Positions 1 through 6,127 of a stretch of 6,309 nt of DNA are shown here, piece by piece. Numbering within the stretch: position 1 is the stretch's first letter; each line of letters opens with the position of its first letter. The notes beneath the pieces were generated by a model. The model was not told the origin of the DNA, did not search any database, and saw only the letters and a program-made list of their open reading frames with translations. The position numbers and the translations under genes were made by a program. This stretch comes from Bacteroidia bacterium (GTDB lineage: Bacteria > Planctomycetota > Phycisphaerae > Phycisphaerales > SM1A02), in contig JASGCG010000103.1 in NCBI GenBank assembly GCA_030054235.1, positions 1 through 6,309 on the forward strand, given 5' to 3'.

Positions 1-401
1 ACCTTGGCCGTGTGCGGCAGCAGGTCCGACAGCTCGATGCCCGACGCCCCGTGCCTGGACGCACCCACGAAGCTTGATGCGATCGGCAGGCTCGCCTGGT
101 AGCCACTCATTCCCGTGAGCCGCTGCGATCCCAGCACGCTCGCTGGCAGCGGCTGCCCATGCAGCGCACGGAGCCCCGGCTTCGGATCAAGCGTCTCGAA
201 CTGCGATGGACCGCCCGACTGGAAGAGGTAGATGACGCGCTTGGCCCGCGGCGCGAACGACGGCCCCTGCGGCGCCGGTGCCGTGGCCAGCACATCGCCC
301 ATTGCGAGCGCACCCAGGCCGAGCGCCGACGCGCCCAGGAAGTGCCGCCGCGAGGCGCGCATCAGGTCGTCATAGCTCGGTGGTCGGCGGCTCATGGTCA
401 T
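1..401 (-). CDS. DUF1501 family Tat-exported protein (N-terminal part, cut by window edge)
   Basis: The first 133 codons are visible; the 3' end lies beyond the left edge. The start ATG at 401-399 overlaps the TGA of the upstream gene (400-398) as ATGA, which suggests translational coupling. In-frame ATGs at 395 and 362 are alternatives. The N-terminus holds a Tat signal: S17-R-R-H-F-L-G followed by an Ala/Gly/Leu-rich stretch to about residue 41, so export of a folded protein is expected. Next comes a block typical of the family, APRAKRVIYLFQSGGPSQFE, then a TLDPKPGLR segment and HGQPLP. Family knowledge: DUF1501 proteins are distantly related to the alkaline phosphatase/sulfatase fold, and in planctomycetes they usually follow a DUF1549/DUF1553 gene, as here. 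The biochemical function is not established. Family assignment is confident; function is unknown. Confidence 0.93.
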   Translation of the reverse strand, partial: MTMSRRPPSYDDLMRASRRHFLGASALGLGALAMGDVLATAPAPQGPSFAPRAKRVIYLFQSGGPSQFETLDPKPGLRALHGQPLPASVLGSQRLTGMSGYQASLPIASSFVGASRHGASGIELSDLLPHTAK

Positions 402-3400
402 CGCACCATCACGAAGGCATCACTGGCCATCACGGTCGACGCGGCCAGGACGAGCGCCGCTTGTTCGGGATCATCGCTGCCCGAGACCGCACGTGCCGCC
501 GCGCCATCGTTGGCGAAGGCCTCCGTCTGGCTCGCCACCAGCACGGTGAGCGGCGCGAGTTCATCGTCGTGCGGGGCGCGCCCGACCAGCAACCGGAAGA
601 CGCGCTCGATCCGCTCGGTGCGTGTCGTGGCATCGCGCATGGCCCGTGCGGCGATCGCCTGGGCGCACTCGATGAAGATCGGGTCGTTGAGCAGCGCCAT
701 CGCCTGCATCGGCGTGGTGGTGCTGGAGCGGCGCGGCTGGCACGCCTCGCGTGTGCCGGCATCGAACGTCAGCATGCTCGGCGGCGGCACGGTGCGCTTG
801 CGGAAGGTGTACAGGCTGCGGCGATGCGCGCCCTCGCCTGCGTCGGGCTGGTAGCCATCGGACTGGCCCGCTTGTGCGGCGATTCCAGGCTGTTGGTAGG
901 GCCGAACGCTGGGTCCACCCATGCGCTCAACCAGGAGGCCTCCTGCCAGCAACGCACCGTCGCGCGCTTGCTCGGCCGTCACGCGCACGCTGGGGCCGCG
1001 GGCAAGCAGCAGGTTCGCGGGATCCTGCGCGCGTGCCGCGGCATCGACCGCGCTCGACTGGCGGAAGGTTGCACTGAGCACGATGCGCCGCAGCATGGCC
1101 TTGCGATCCCACGCTGACGGACCGTGCACGAAGTCATGCGCCAAGAGATCCAGCACATCCGGGTGCATCGGCGCGCTGCCCTGCGTGCCGAAGTTCTCCA
1201 GCGTCTCCACGAGTCCGTTGCCGAAACACTGGGCCCACAGGCGATTGACCTCGACGCGCGCCAGCAGCGGATGGCGCGGATCGACGAGCCACGCTGCCAG
1301 GTCCGCGCGCGTGGCGCCTGCACTGGCTGCAAACGGCAGCACCGCAGCGATCGCGCCAGGCTGCACCGGGCGCTTGGGATCGGGCTGGTCGTAGGCACCA
1401 CGCGTGAGCACCATCGTGGCGCGGGCATAGGGCGAGTCCTGCATGCACGGCATGCGCGGGATCGCATCGAGGTGCGCATCACGTGCTATCACGGCTGATC
1501 GCGCAGCTTCGCGCTGTGCCGTGGCTGCTTGCCACGCCGCATGGGACCGGCGATCGTCCGGCGTCACCTCGCGGGCTGCCAGGACAGCGACTTCGGCATC
1601 GGTGAGCGCCTGACGCCAGAACCGCAGCTCATCGATGGACCCGCCGCGGAACCCCGCATCGCGCGAGCGCGAGCCGACCTCGATCGGGGCGGCAGCGATC
1701 GGACCATCAAGGTGATCACGCACGACGTCGGTGCGCGCACGCCGGCCATCGATCCAGATCGACAGACCCGCGGCACGGCCCAGTCCATCCCACGCCACGG
1801 TGACCAGCGACCATTGGCCCATGGGAAGCTCATCCACCGTGCGGATGCTCGCCGCACTGCCAGGCCACAGGTGCAGGACGCTCCAGCGAAGCCGTCCATC
1901 CTCGAGCATCAGCTCGATGCCGGAGCCATCCGCATCGTTGGTGTAGAAGCCGCTCGTGTGCAGGATCGTGGCGCGCGCGGACCGCTCGCCGGGACGCATC
2001 CACAGCGCGATCGTGATCGGATCATGCCGTGACAAGCCACCGGTCCCCTGCAGCGCCACGCCACCATCGCCATCGCAGGCAAGCGCTTGGCCCACCTGAC
2101 CCGCCGTGAGTGCGGCCATGCCGAGCTGCTCGCCTCGGCCACGATCCGTGGTGGCGGGCTTCAAAGGATCGATCGCGTTGGGGCTCTGGCCATCGGCCAA
2201 GGTGTCGAAGGGCCAGTGGCCCGTGGCTGCGGGCAGGACGATTGAACCATCGGCCCCGAGCGGAGCAACGGCGGCAGACCCTGCAACAGGGTCGATCGCC
2301 TCGAGTGCAGCACGCCATGCTGCGTGCTTTGCTTCGGCAGTGGCCATCAGCGCTGCCGTGGTCGCCTCCTGCTCGGGCGTGGCCAGGCGCACCGTCGGTG
2401 GCGGCTGGAAGCCACCGTGCGCGTACGACTTCATGCCGTTCTCGTCGATGCTGCCGAACATTGCGGCGAGCCCGTAGAACTCCTGCGTCGGGATCGGGTC
2501 GTACTTGTGGTCGTGGCAGCGCGCGCACTCGAGCGTCAAGCCAAGGAAGGTGGCGCCGAAGGTGCTCACGCGATCGGCGATGCCCTCTTGCCTGAACTCT
2601 TCGGCGATCGAGCCGCCTTCTTCAGTCATGCGGTGCAGGCGATGGAAGGCCGTGGCCACGCGGGTCTCGGCCGTGGCATTGGGCAGCAGGTCGCCAGCAA
2701 TGATCGCGCGCACGAAGCGGTCGTAGGGCTCGTTGCGATGCAGAGCCTGCAGCAGCCAATCGCGCCATGGCCACGTGAAGGCAGGCGCATCGGACTGGTA
2801 GCCATGCGTGTCGGCGCAGCGAGCTAGGTCGAGCCAGGTGGTGGCCATGTGCTCCGCAGCACGTTGGCTCGCAAGCAACGCATCGATGCGACGCTCGAAG
2901 GCACCCGGCGCCTGATCCGCGATGAAGGCATCGATCTCTTCGGGAGTGGGCGGCAGGCCGGTGAGCGCGAACGACGCGCGACGCAGCAGCGTGGCGCGAT
3001 CGGCTTCGGGCGCGGAATGGAGCCCACGCGCTGCGATGCGCGCACGAATGAGCCGATCGATCGGATCGCGCGCACCAGCATCACTGGGCACCGCGGGGAT
3101 GGCGCGCGGCGCGTGCGGCGCGACGAACGCCCAATGCGGATCGACCTGCGCGCCCTCTTGAATCCACTGCACGAGGATGGCCCGCTCGGCCTCGTTCAAG
3201 GGCCGCTTGAGTTCAGGCGGCGGCATCACGACATCAGGATCCGCGCTGTGGATCCGGGCCACGAGTTCGCTGTGGGCTGGATCGCCGGCCACGACGGCGG
3301 CGCGTCCCGACGCCAGCAGCTTGAGCGCTCCCTCAGGAGTGTCCAGCCGCAATCCCGCCTTGCGCGCAGCCGCATCAGGACCATGGCAGGCGAAGCACCG

Positions 3401-3487
3401 ATCGGCGAGGATCGGACGCACGTCCCGGTTGTAGTCGATGCCGCCGCCTAGGGCGACGCAGGCGAACATGACCGCGATCATCGGCAC
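398..3487 (-). CDS. DUF1549/DUF1553 planctomycete cytochrome-type protein with LamG-like domain
   Basis: The product is 1029 aa from GTG 3487, or 1027 aa from ATG 3481; ATG 3469 is less likely. I prefer the GTG because a TACACT hexamer sits exactly 6 nt before it. Domain order: a short hydrophobic N-terminus (residues 3-16); a planctomycete cytochrome C domain starting at DYNRDVRPIL with heme motif C31-F-A-C34-H35 followed by GPD; DUF1549 (about 140-350), with a second CxxCH, C321-A-R-C324-H325, followed by DHKYDPI; a LamG-like jellyroll (about 485-636) with ALWMRPGE, IDGRRA and GGSIDELRFW; and DUF1553 (about 690-985), with TRGAYDQPD, DPRHPLLARVEVNRLW and the C-terminal TTTPMQAMALLNDPIF. These are standard landmarks of the family and the length is usual. 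It is probably exported and could bind heme. The LamG-like domain suggests carbohydrate binding. The reaction is unknown; the association with polysaccharide or sulfated-glycan breakdown is inference from gene context in the phylum. The next gene, DUF1501, overlaps by ATGA. Odd point: the signal sequence has no basic residue before its hydrophobic core. Confidence 0.95.
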   Translation of the reverse strand: MPMIAVMFACVALGGGIDYNRDVRPILADRCFACHGPDAAARKAGLRLDTPEGALKLLASGRAAVVAGDPAHSELVARIHSADPDVVMPPPELKRPLNEAERAILVQWIQEGAQVDPHWAFVAPHAPRAIPAVPSDAGARDPIDRLIRARIAARGLHSAPEADRATLLRRASFALTGLPPTPEEIDAFIADQAPGAFERRIDALLASQRAAEHMATTWLDLARCADTHGYQSDAPAFTWPWRDWLLQALHRNEPYDRFVRAIIAGDLLPNATAETRVATAFHRLHRMTEEGGSIAEEFRQEGIADRVSTFGATFLGLTLECARCHDHKYDPIPTQEFYGLAAMFGSIDENGMKSYAHGGFQPPPTVRLATPEQEATTAALMATAEAKHAAWRAALEAIDPVAGSAAVAPLGADGSIVLPAATGHWPFDTLADGQSPNAIDPLKPATTDRGRGEQLGMAALTAGQVGQALACDGDGGVALQGTGGLSRHDPITIALWMRPGERSARATILHTSGFYTNDADGSGIELMLEDGRLRWSVLHLWPGSAASIRTVDELPMGQWSLVTVAWDGLGRAAGLSIWIDGRRARTDVVRDHLDGPIAAAPIEVGSRSRDAGFRGGSIDELRFWRQALTDAEVAVLAAREVTPDDRRSHAAWQAATAQREAARSAVIARDAHLDAIPRMPCMQDSPYARATMVLTRGAYDQPDPKRPVQPGAIAAVLPFAASAGATRADLAAWLVDPRHPLLARVEVNRLWAQCFGNGLVETLENFGTQGSAPMHPDVLDLLAHDFVHGPSAWDRKAMLRRIVLSATFRQSSAVDAAARAQDPANLLLARGPSVRVTAEQARDGALLAGGLLVERMGGPSVRPYQQPGIAAQAGQSDGYQPDAGEGAHRRSLYTFRKRTVPPPSMLTFDAGTREACQPRRSSTTTPMQAMALLNDPIFIECAQAIAARAMRDATTRTERIERVFRLLVGRAPHDDELAPLTVLVASQTEAFANDGAAARAVSGSDDPEQAALVLAASTVMASDAFVMVR

Positions 3488-3493
3488 GCGGCG

Positions 3494-3499
3494 AGTGTA
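3494..3499 (-). promoter_or_regulatory. Candidate -10 promoter element (TACACT) for the DUF1549/DUF1553-DUF1501 operon
   Basis: Read on the minus strand, TACACT is followed by CGCCGC (6 nt) and then the GTG start codon at 3487. That spacing would place the transcription start on the first base of the start codon, giving a leaderless mRNA. No convincing -35 hexamer is present: the expected position reads TAGGGA. The same arrangement precedes the two other unit-heading genes in the window. Confidence 0.55.
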
Positions 3500-3510
3500 C
3501 GCCCGTGCAC
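3495..3510. promoter_or_regulatory. Imperfect inverted repeat, possible operator in the divergent promoter region
   Basis: GTGTAC-GCCC-GTGCAC: two 6-bp arms separated by 4 bp, with 5 of 6 positions symmetric. It lies between the two divergent genes, overlaps the minus-strand -10 hexamer and covers the expected -35 area of the plus-strand promoter. A dimeric regulator bound here could affect both operons. With arms this short and one mismatch, chance is a real alternative. Confidence 0.25.
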
Positions 3511-3520
3511 GCCGATTCCC

Positions 3521-3526
3521 TACGAT
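3521..3526 (+). promoter_or_regulatory. Candidate -10 promoter element (TACGAT) for the sulfotransferase-FGE operon
   Basis: TACGAT is followed by GCGGCG (6 nt) and the ATG at 3533, the same spacing as at the other two promoters, so leaderless transcription is predicted. The expected -35 site (about 3498-3503, TACGCC) is poor and overlaps the -10 of the opposing promoter. No Shine-Dalgarno sequence is visible before the ATG. Confidence 0.55.
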
Positions 3527-3532
3527 GCGGCG

Positions 3533-4957
3533 ATGCCGCCAGTGATGCCGATCGCGCAGATCAACGAGCTCCTCGCCAAGCGCGCGTTTGGGCAGGCGAT
3601 CCCGCTGGCGGAGTCCGCGACGAAGGCCGAGCCGCGCAACGCTGCGGCGTGGTTCGCGCTGGCCCGCGCGACGTTCGGGCTCGGCCGCTGCGCCACGGCC
3701 GATGCCGCGATGGACAAGGCCATGAAGCTCGGTGCAGGCGGGCCCGATGTCGACTTCCTTCGCGCGCTCATCGATCACCGGCTCGGACGCAGTGATCGCG
3801 CGCTCGGGCGCCTGCGGCCGCTGGTCGCTGCCGGCGGGCCCCATGCCGTGCAGGCCTCGTTCGCGCTGGCCGAGGTGCTGCATCGGTCGGGTCGCGTCGA
3901 TGAGCTCGCGGCCTTCGTGGCTGCGGGCGGTCCGTGGCTGAACGATCCTCGATCGGTCCTGGCCCGTGCGCGCGTGATCAAGTCCACGGACCCCGCCGCA
4001 GCGATGGACATGCTCGAAGAGAACGCACGCGGCTCTGCCCCTGCGCTGGAGCGGCGCGTGTCGGGCTTCGAGGCCGTGCGCATGCTCGATGCAGCCGGGC
4101 TCTACCGTCGCGCCTTCGACCTGGCTTCGCACCTGCATGCAACCACCGGAACGGGCTTCGATCTCGAGAGCCTGCTCGCCGATGCGCGCAAACAGGTTGA
4201 ACTGCTCAAGGGCCCCGCGGGATGGTGCAAGCCCGTGGCGCCGCCCATTCGCGGCGTGGCGATGGTGGTCGGCATGCCGCGCAGCGGCACCACACTGCTC
4301 GAACAGATGCTCGACCGGCATCCGGCCGTCGGTGGCATCGGTGAGTTCGAGGGCGTGCAGGCTTTCGGTCACGGCATCATGGCCGAAGGATGCTGGCCCG
4401 ATCGCATCGCCTCAGTCACACCAGCCAAGGCGCGCGATCTCCAGCGCGACTACCTGAACGGTGCGGCCTCGTTGCGCCGCCCCGGTGCCAAGGTGAGCTT
4501 CGACAAGACGCTGCACGCGTGGCGATGGCTGCCCGCGATCGCGGCGGTGCTGCCCGGCGCGGTCTGCCTGCGCATCGAGCGCGATCCGCGTGATACGGCG
4601 ACCAGTCTTTTCCTGTCGAACTTCCATCCGCAGGCGTTCGGATGGACCGGTTCCCTCGACTCGATCCGCCAAGTCATCGCCGCCGAGCGCGAGCTCGCAC
4701 CGCTCGCCCTGCGCACGCTCGGCATTCCGCACGAGGACATTCGCTACGAGGACATGGTCGAGGATCCGCGCGGCCACATGGAGCGCGTGCTCGCACGCCT
4801 TGGCCTGCCGATGGACGAGCGCGTGCTCGCGCCGCAGGAAAATGCGCGCACCGTGCTCACGCTGAGCCATGAGCAGGTGCGGAAGTCCATCAACCGCGGC
4901 TCCATCGGCCGCTGGAAAAACTACGAGTTCGCGTTCGGGCCGGAGTGGGGCGCGTGA
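3533..4957 (+). CDS. TPR-containing sulfotransferase (Sulfotransfer_3 type)
   Basis: The product is 474 aa. It is predicted to transfer sulfate from PAPS to a hydroxyl or similar group; the acceptor (glycan, protein tyrosine or small molecule) cannot be read from sequence. Residues 1 to about 225 are Ala/Leu-rich helical repeats of TPR type (for example AAAWFALARATFGLGRCATA and VQASFALAEVLHRSGRVDEL), probably for partner or acceptor binding. The sulfotransferase domain follows at about 240-465. The 5'-phosphosulfate loop is G247-M-P-R-S-G-T-T254. GIGEFEG has E271 as a possible catalytic base. FDKTLHAW lies at 323-330. The 3'-phosphate motif is R350-D-P-R-D-T-A-T-S358. IRYEDMVEDP follows at 403-412, and SINRGSIGRWKNYE lies near the C-terminus. 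No signal peptide is seen, so it is probably cytoplasmic. Start: ATG 3533 lies 6 nt after TACGAT; the ATG at 3525 is in another frame, and ATG 3545 would be an in-frame alternative. The stop overlaps the next gene's ATG as TGATG, so FGE translation is probably coupled to this gene. Confidence 0.93.
   Translation: MPPVMPIAQINELLAKRAFGQAIPLAESATKAEPRNAAAWFALARATFGLGRCATADAAMDKAMKLGAGGPDVDFLRALIDHRLGRSDRALGRLRPLVAAGGPHAVQASFALAEVLHRSGRVDELAAFVAAGGPWLNDPRSVLARARVIKSTDPAAAMDMLEENARGSAPALERRVSGFEAVRMLDAAGLYRRAFDLASHLHATTGTGFDLESLLADARKQVELLKGPAGWCKPVAPPIRGVAMVVGMPRSGTTLLEQMLDRHPAVGGIGEFEGVQAFGHGIMAEGCWPDRIASVTPAKARDLQRDYLNGAASLRRPGAKVSFDKTLHAWRWLPAIAAVLPGAVCLRIERDPRDTATSLFLSNFHPQAFGWTGSLDSIRQVIAAERELAPLALRTLGIPHEDIRYEDMVEDPRGHMERVLARLGLPMDERVLAPQENARTVLTLSHEQVRKSINRGSIGRWKNYEFAFGPEWGA
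4942..4945 (+). promoter_or_regulatory. Possible ribosome binding site (GGAG) for the FGE gene
   Basis: GGAG lies inside the last codons of the sulfotransferase gene, 11 nt before ATG 4957 and 8 nt before GTG 4954. It is the only Shine-Dalgarno-like element I see near a start in this window. It fits reinitiation at an internal operon gene, unlike the unit-heading genes, which show no such element. Its spacing suits GTG 4954 slightly better than ATG 4957; the choice changes the product by one residue. Confidence 0.3.
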
Positions 4958-6057
4958 TGACTGCACACGCGGGCAGGCAGCGCTTGGTCCGCGGCGGCAG
5001 CCGGCTTGGTTCGATCGTAAACGTCGGCTGTCGTGGCGCGGCCCTGTCGATCCCGCTCGCGCCGCTCATGCTCCTGGCCGCATGCTCGGATCCCACCGCG
5101 CAACCCGCCGACATGGTGTGGATCCCGGCTGGCGAATTCACGATGGGCAGCGATGCACCTGATGCGCGCCCCGATGAACGGCCTGCCCATCGCGTGCGCA
5201 TGAAGGGCTTCTGGATCGATCGGCACGAAGTGACCAACGATGAGTTCGCGGCCTTCGTCGCTGCCACGAAGTATGTGACCGTGGCGGAACGCCCCGTCGA
5301 CTGGGAACTCTTGAAGCAGCAGGTACCGCCCGGCACCCCCAAGCCGCCGGACGAGATGCTCCAGCCTGGTTCACTGGTCTTCACCCCGACCACCGAGGCC
5401 GTCCCCACCGATGACGCGAGCCAGTGGTGGCGATGGGTGAGCGGCGCCGACTGGCGACATCCTGAAGGCCCCGGCTCATCGATCGAGGGCAAGGGCAATC
5501 ACCCCGTGGTGCAGGTCGCGTTCGAGGATGCCCAAGCCTACGCCGCGTGGGCTGGCAAGCGCCTGCCGACGGAGGCCGAGTGGGAGTACGCCGCGCGGGG
5601 CGGCCTCGATGGTGCGCCATTCGTCTGGGGCAACGAACCCTTGGATGCCACACGGTGCAACGTCTGGCAGGGCGAGTTCCCGTACCGCAACACGCGCGAG
5701 GATGGTTTCGTCACGACCGCACCCGTGGGCTCGTACGCGCCCAACGGCTACGGCCTGGTCGACATGGCCGGCAACGTGTGGGAGTGGTGCAACGATCAGT
5801 ACGCACCCGGTGAGTACAGCGAGCGCGTGCAGGCGTCGGGCGGCGCCGGCGTGATCACCTGCCCGAGCGGCCCAAGCACCACACGCGATCCGCGCAACCC
5901 CTACTCAAGCGAGAGTCGCGTGCACCGTGGTGGTTCGTTCCTCTGCAATCCGTCGTACTGCTCGAGCTACAGGCCGAGCGCACGGATGGCCTGCACCGCC
6001 GACTCGTCGCTGCAGCATCTTGGGTTCCGCTGCGTGACGGACGCCCCCGCGCGGTGA
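4957..6057 (+). CDS. Formylglycine-generating enzyme (SUMF1/FGE family) with lipoprotein signal
   Basis: The product is 366 aa from ATG 4957, which shares one base with the sulfotransferase stop (TGATG). GTG 4954 and GTG 4945 are in-frame alternatives. FGE uses O2 and Cu(I) to oxidise the active-site cysteine of type I sulfatases to formylglycine. The N-terminus has a long Arg-rich stretch, a hydrophobic segment (about 28-42) and a lipobox L40-A-A-C43, with Ser at +2, so a lipid-anchored envelope protein is predicted. The catalytic domain runs from MVWIPAGEFTMGS (53-65) to GFRCV (356-360). Blocks present: DRHEVTNDEF; a WRHPEGPGS loop; AGKRLPTEAEWEYAARGGL (199-217); NVWQGEFP; NGYGLVDMAGNVWEW (263-277). 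The decisive motif is RGGSFLC330-NPSY-C335, which matches the catalytic cysteine pair of human FGE (Cys336 and Cys341) in identity and spacing. That separates it from the many FGE-like proteins without these cysteines. Its targets would be sulfatases encoded elsewhere, since none is in this window. Family and active site are confident; the lipid anchor is likely. Confidence 0.94.
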   Translation: MTAHAGRQRLVRGGSRLGSIVNVGCRGAALSIPLAPLMLLAACSDPTAQPADMVWIPAGEFTMGSDAPDARPDERPAHRVRMKGFWIDRHEVTNDEFAAFVAATKYVTVAERPVDWELLKQQVPPGTPKPPDEMLQPGSLVFTPTTEAVPTDDASQWWRWVSGADWRHPEGPGSSIEGKGNHPVVQVAFEDAQAYAAWAGKRLPTEAEWEYAARGGLDGAPFVWGNEPLDATRCNVWQGEFPYRNTREDGFVTTAPVGSYAPNGYGLVDMAGNVWEWCNDQYAPGEYSERVQASGGAGVITCPSGPSTTRDPRNPYSSESRVHRGGSFLCNPSYCSSYRPSARMACTADSSLQHLGFRCVTDAPAR

Positions 6058-6066
6058 ACACACCTC

Positions 6067-6083
6067 TGCCGTCGGTCACGGCG
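6067..6083 (+). terminator. Weak hairpin downstream of the FGE gene
   Basis: GCCGT-CGGTC-ACGGC forms a 5-bp stem with a 5-nt loop, extendable by one U-G pair, starting 10 nt after the FGE stop codon. No T-run follows, so it is not a standard intrinsic terminator. It may slow RNA polymerase, protect the mRNA end or mean nothing. Confidence 0.2.
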
Positions 6084-6091
6084 TGAGCCCT

Positions 6092-6103
6092 CGCCGATCG
6101 GCG
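6092..6103. promoter_or_regulatory. Perfect 12-bp palindrome CGCCGATCGGCG, possible operator
   Basis: The palindrome covers about -36 to -25 relative to the predicted transcription start at 6128, where a repressor or activator could contact the promoter of the lipoprotein gene. It contains CGATCG, a word over-represented throughout the window, so it may reflect that genome-wide bias and not a specific binding site. Confidence 0.3.
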
Positions 6104-6115
6104 GGAGCTTCGATC

Positions 6116-6121
6116 TACACT
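6116..6121 (+). promoter_or_regulatory. Candidate -10 promoter element (TACACT) for the partial lipoprotein gene
   Basis: TACACT is followed by GGCTGC (6 nt) and ATG 6128. The hexamer is identical to that of the DUF1549/DUF1553 promoter and the spacing is the same. Transcription is predicted to start at the A of the ATG. It implies that the lipoprotein gene is a separate unit from the FGE gene, whose stop lies 70 bp upstream of this ATG. No clear -35 hexamer is seen. Confidence 0.55.
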
Positions 6122-6127
6122 GGCTGC

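Noticed and set aside
278..1117. Plus-strand open frame of 279 codons.
   Set aside because: It is the antisense shadow of the DUF1553 domain and the DUF1501 N-terminus; its composition is Arg/Ala/His-rich with no family motif.
97..2804. The 9-mer TGGTAGCCA occurs three times (97-105, 849-857, 2796-2804).
   Set aside because: Each copy encodes a G-Y-Q tripeptide on the minus strand in conserved protein contexts; this is codon reuse and not a DNA repeat.
3053..3064. Perfect 12-bp palindrome CCGATCGATCGG.
   Set aside because: It lies inside the DUF1549 coding region (encoding part of DPIDRLI) and is explained by two overlapping copies of the abundant CGATCG word.
2849..3451. Plus-strand open frame of 200 codons, with similar ones at 1529-2032 and 2324-2827.
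   Set aside because: All are antisense to the DUF1549/DUF1553 coding sequence, with Arg-rich low-complexity translations and no start signals.
3525..3527. Alternative ATG upstream of the sulfotransferase start.
   Set aside because: It is 8 nt upstream, out of frame with the sulfotransferase, and overlaps the TACGAT hexamer.
3488..4372. The minus-strand reading frame of the DUF1549/DUF1553 gene stays open about 295 codons upstream of its start, giving a nominal 1324-aa protein.
   Set aside because: The extension lies antisense to the well-supported sulfotransferase gene, has no recognisable domain, and the family N-terminus (short signal, then the cytochrome domain) begins at about 3487. In GC-rich DNA antisense frames are often open.
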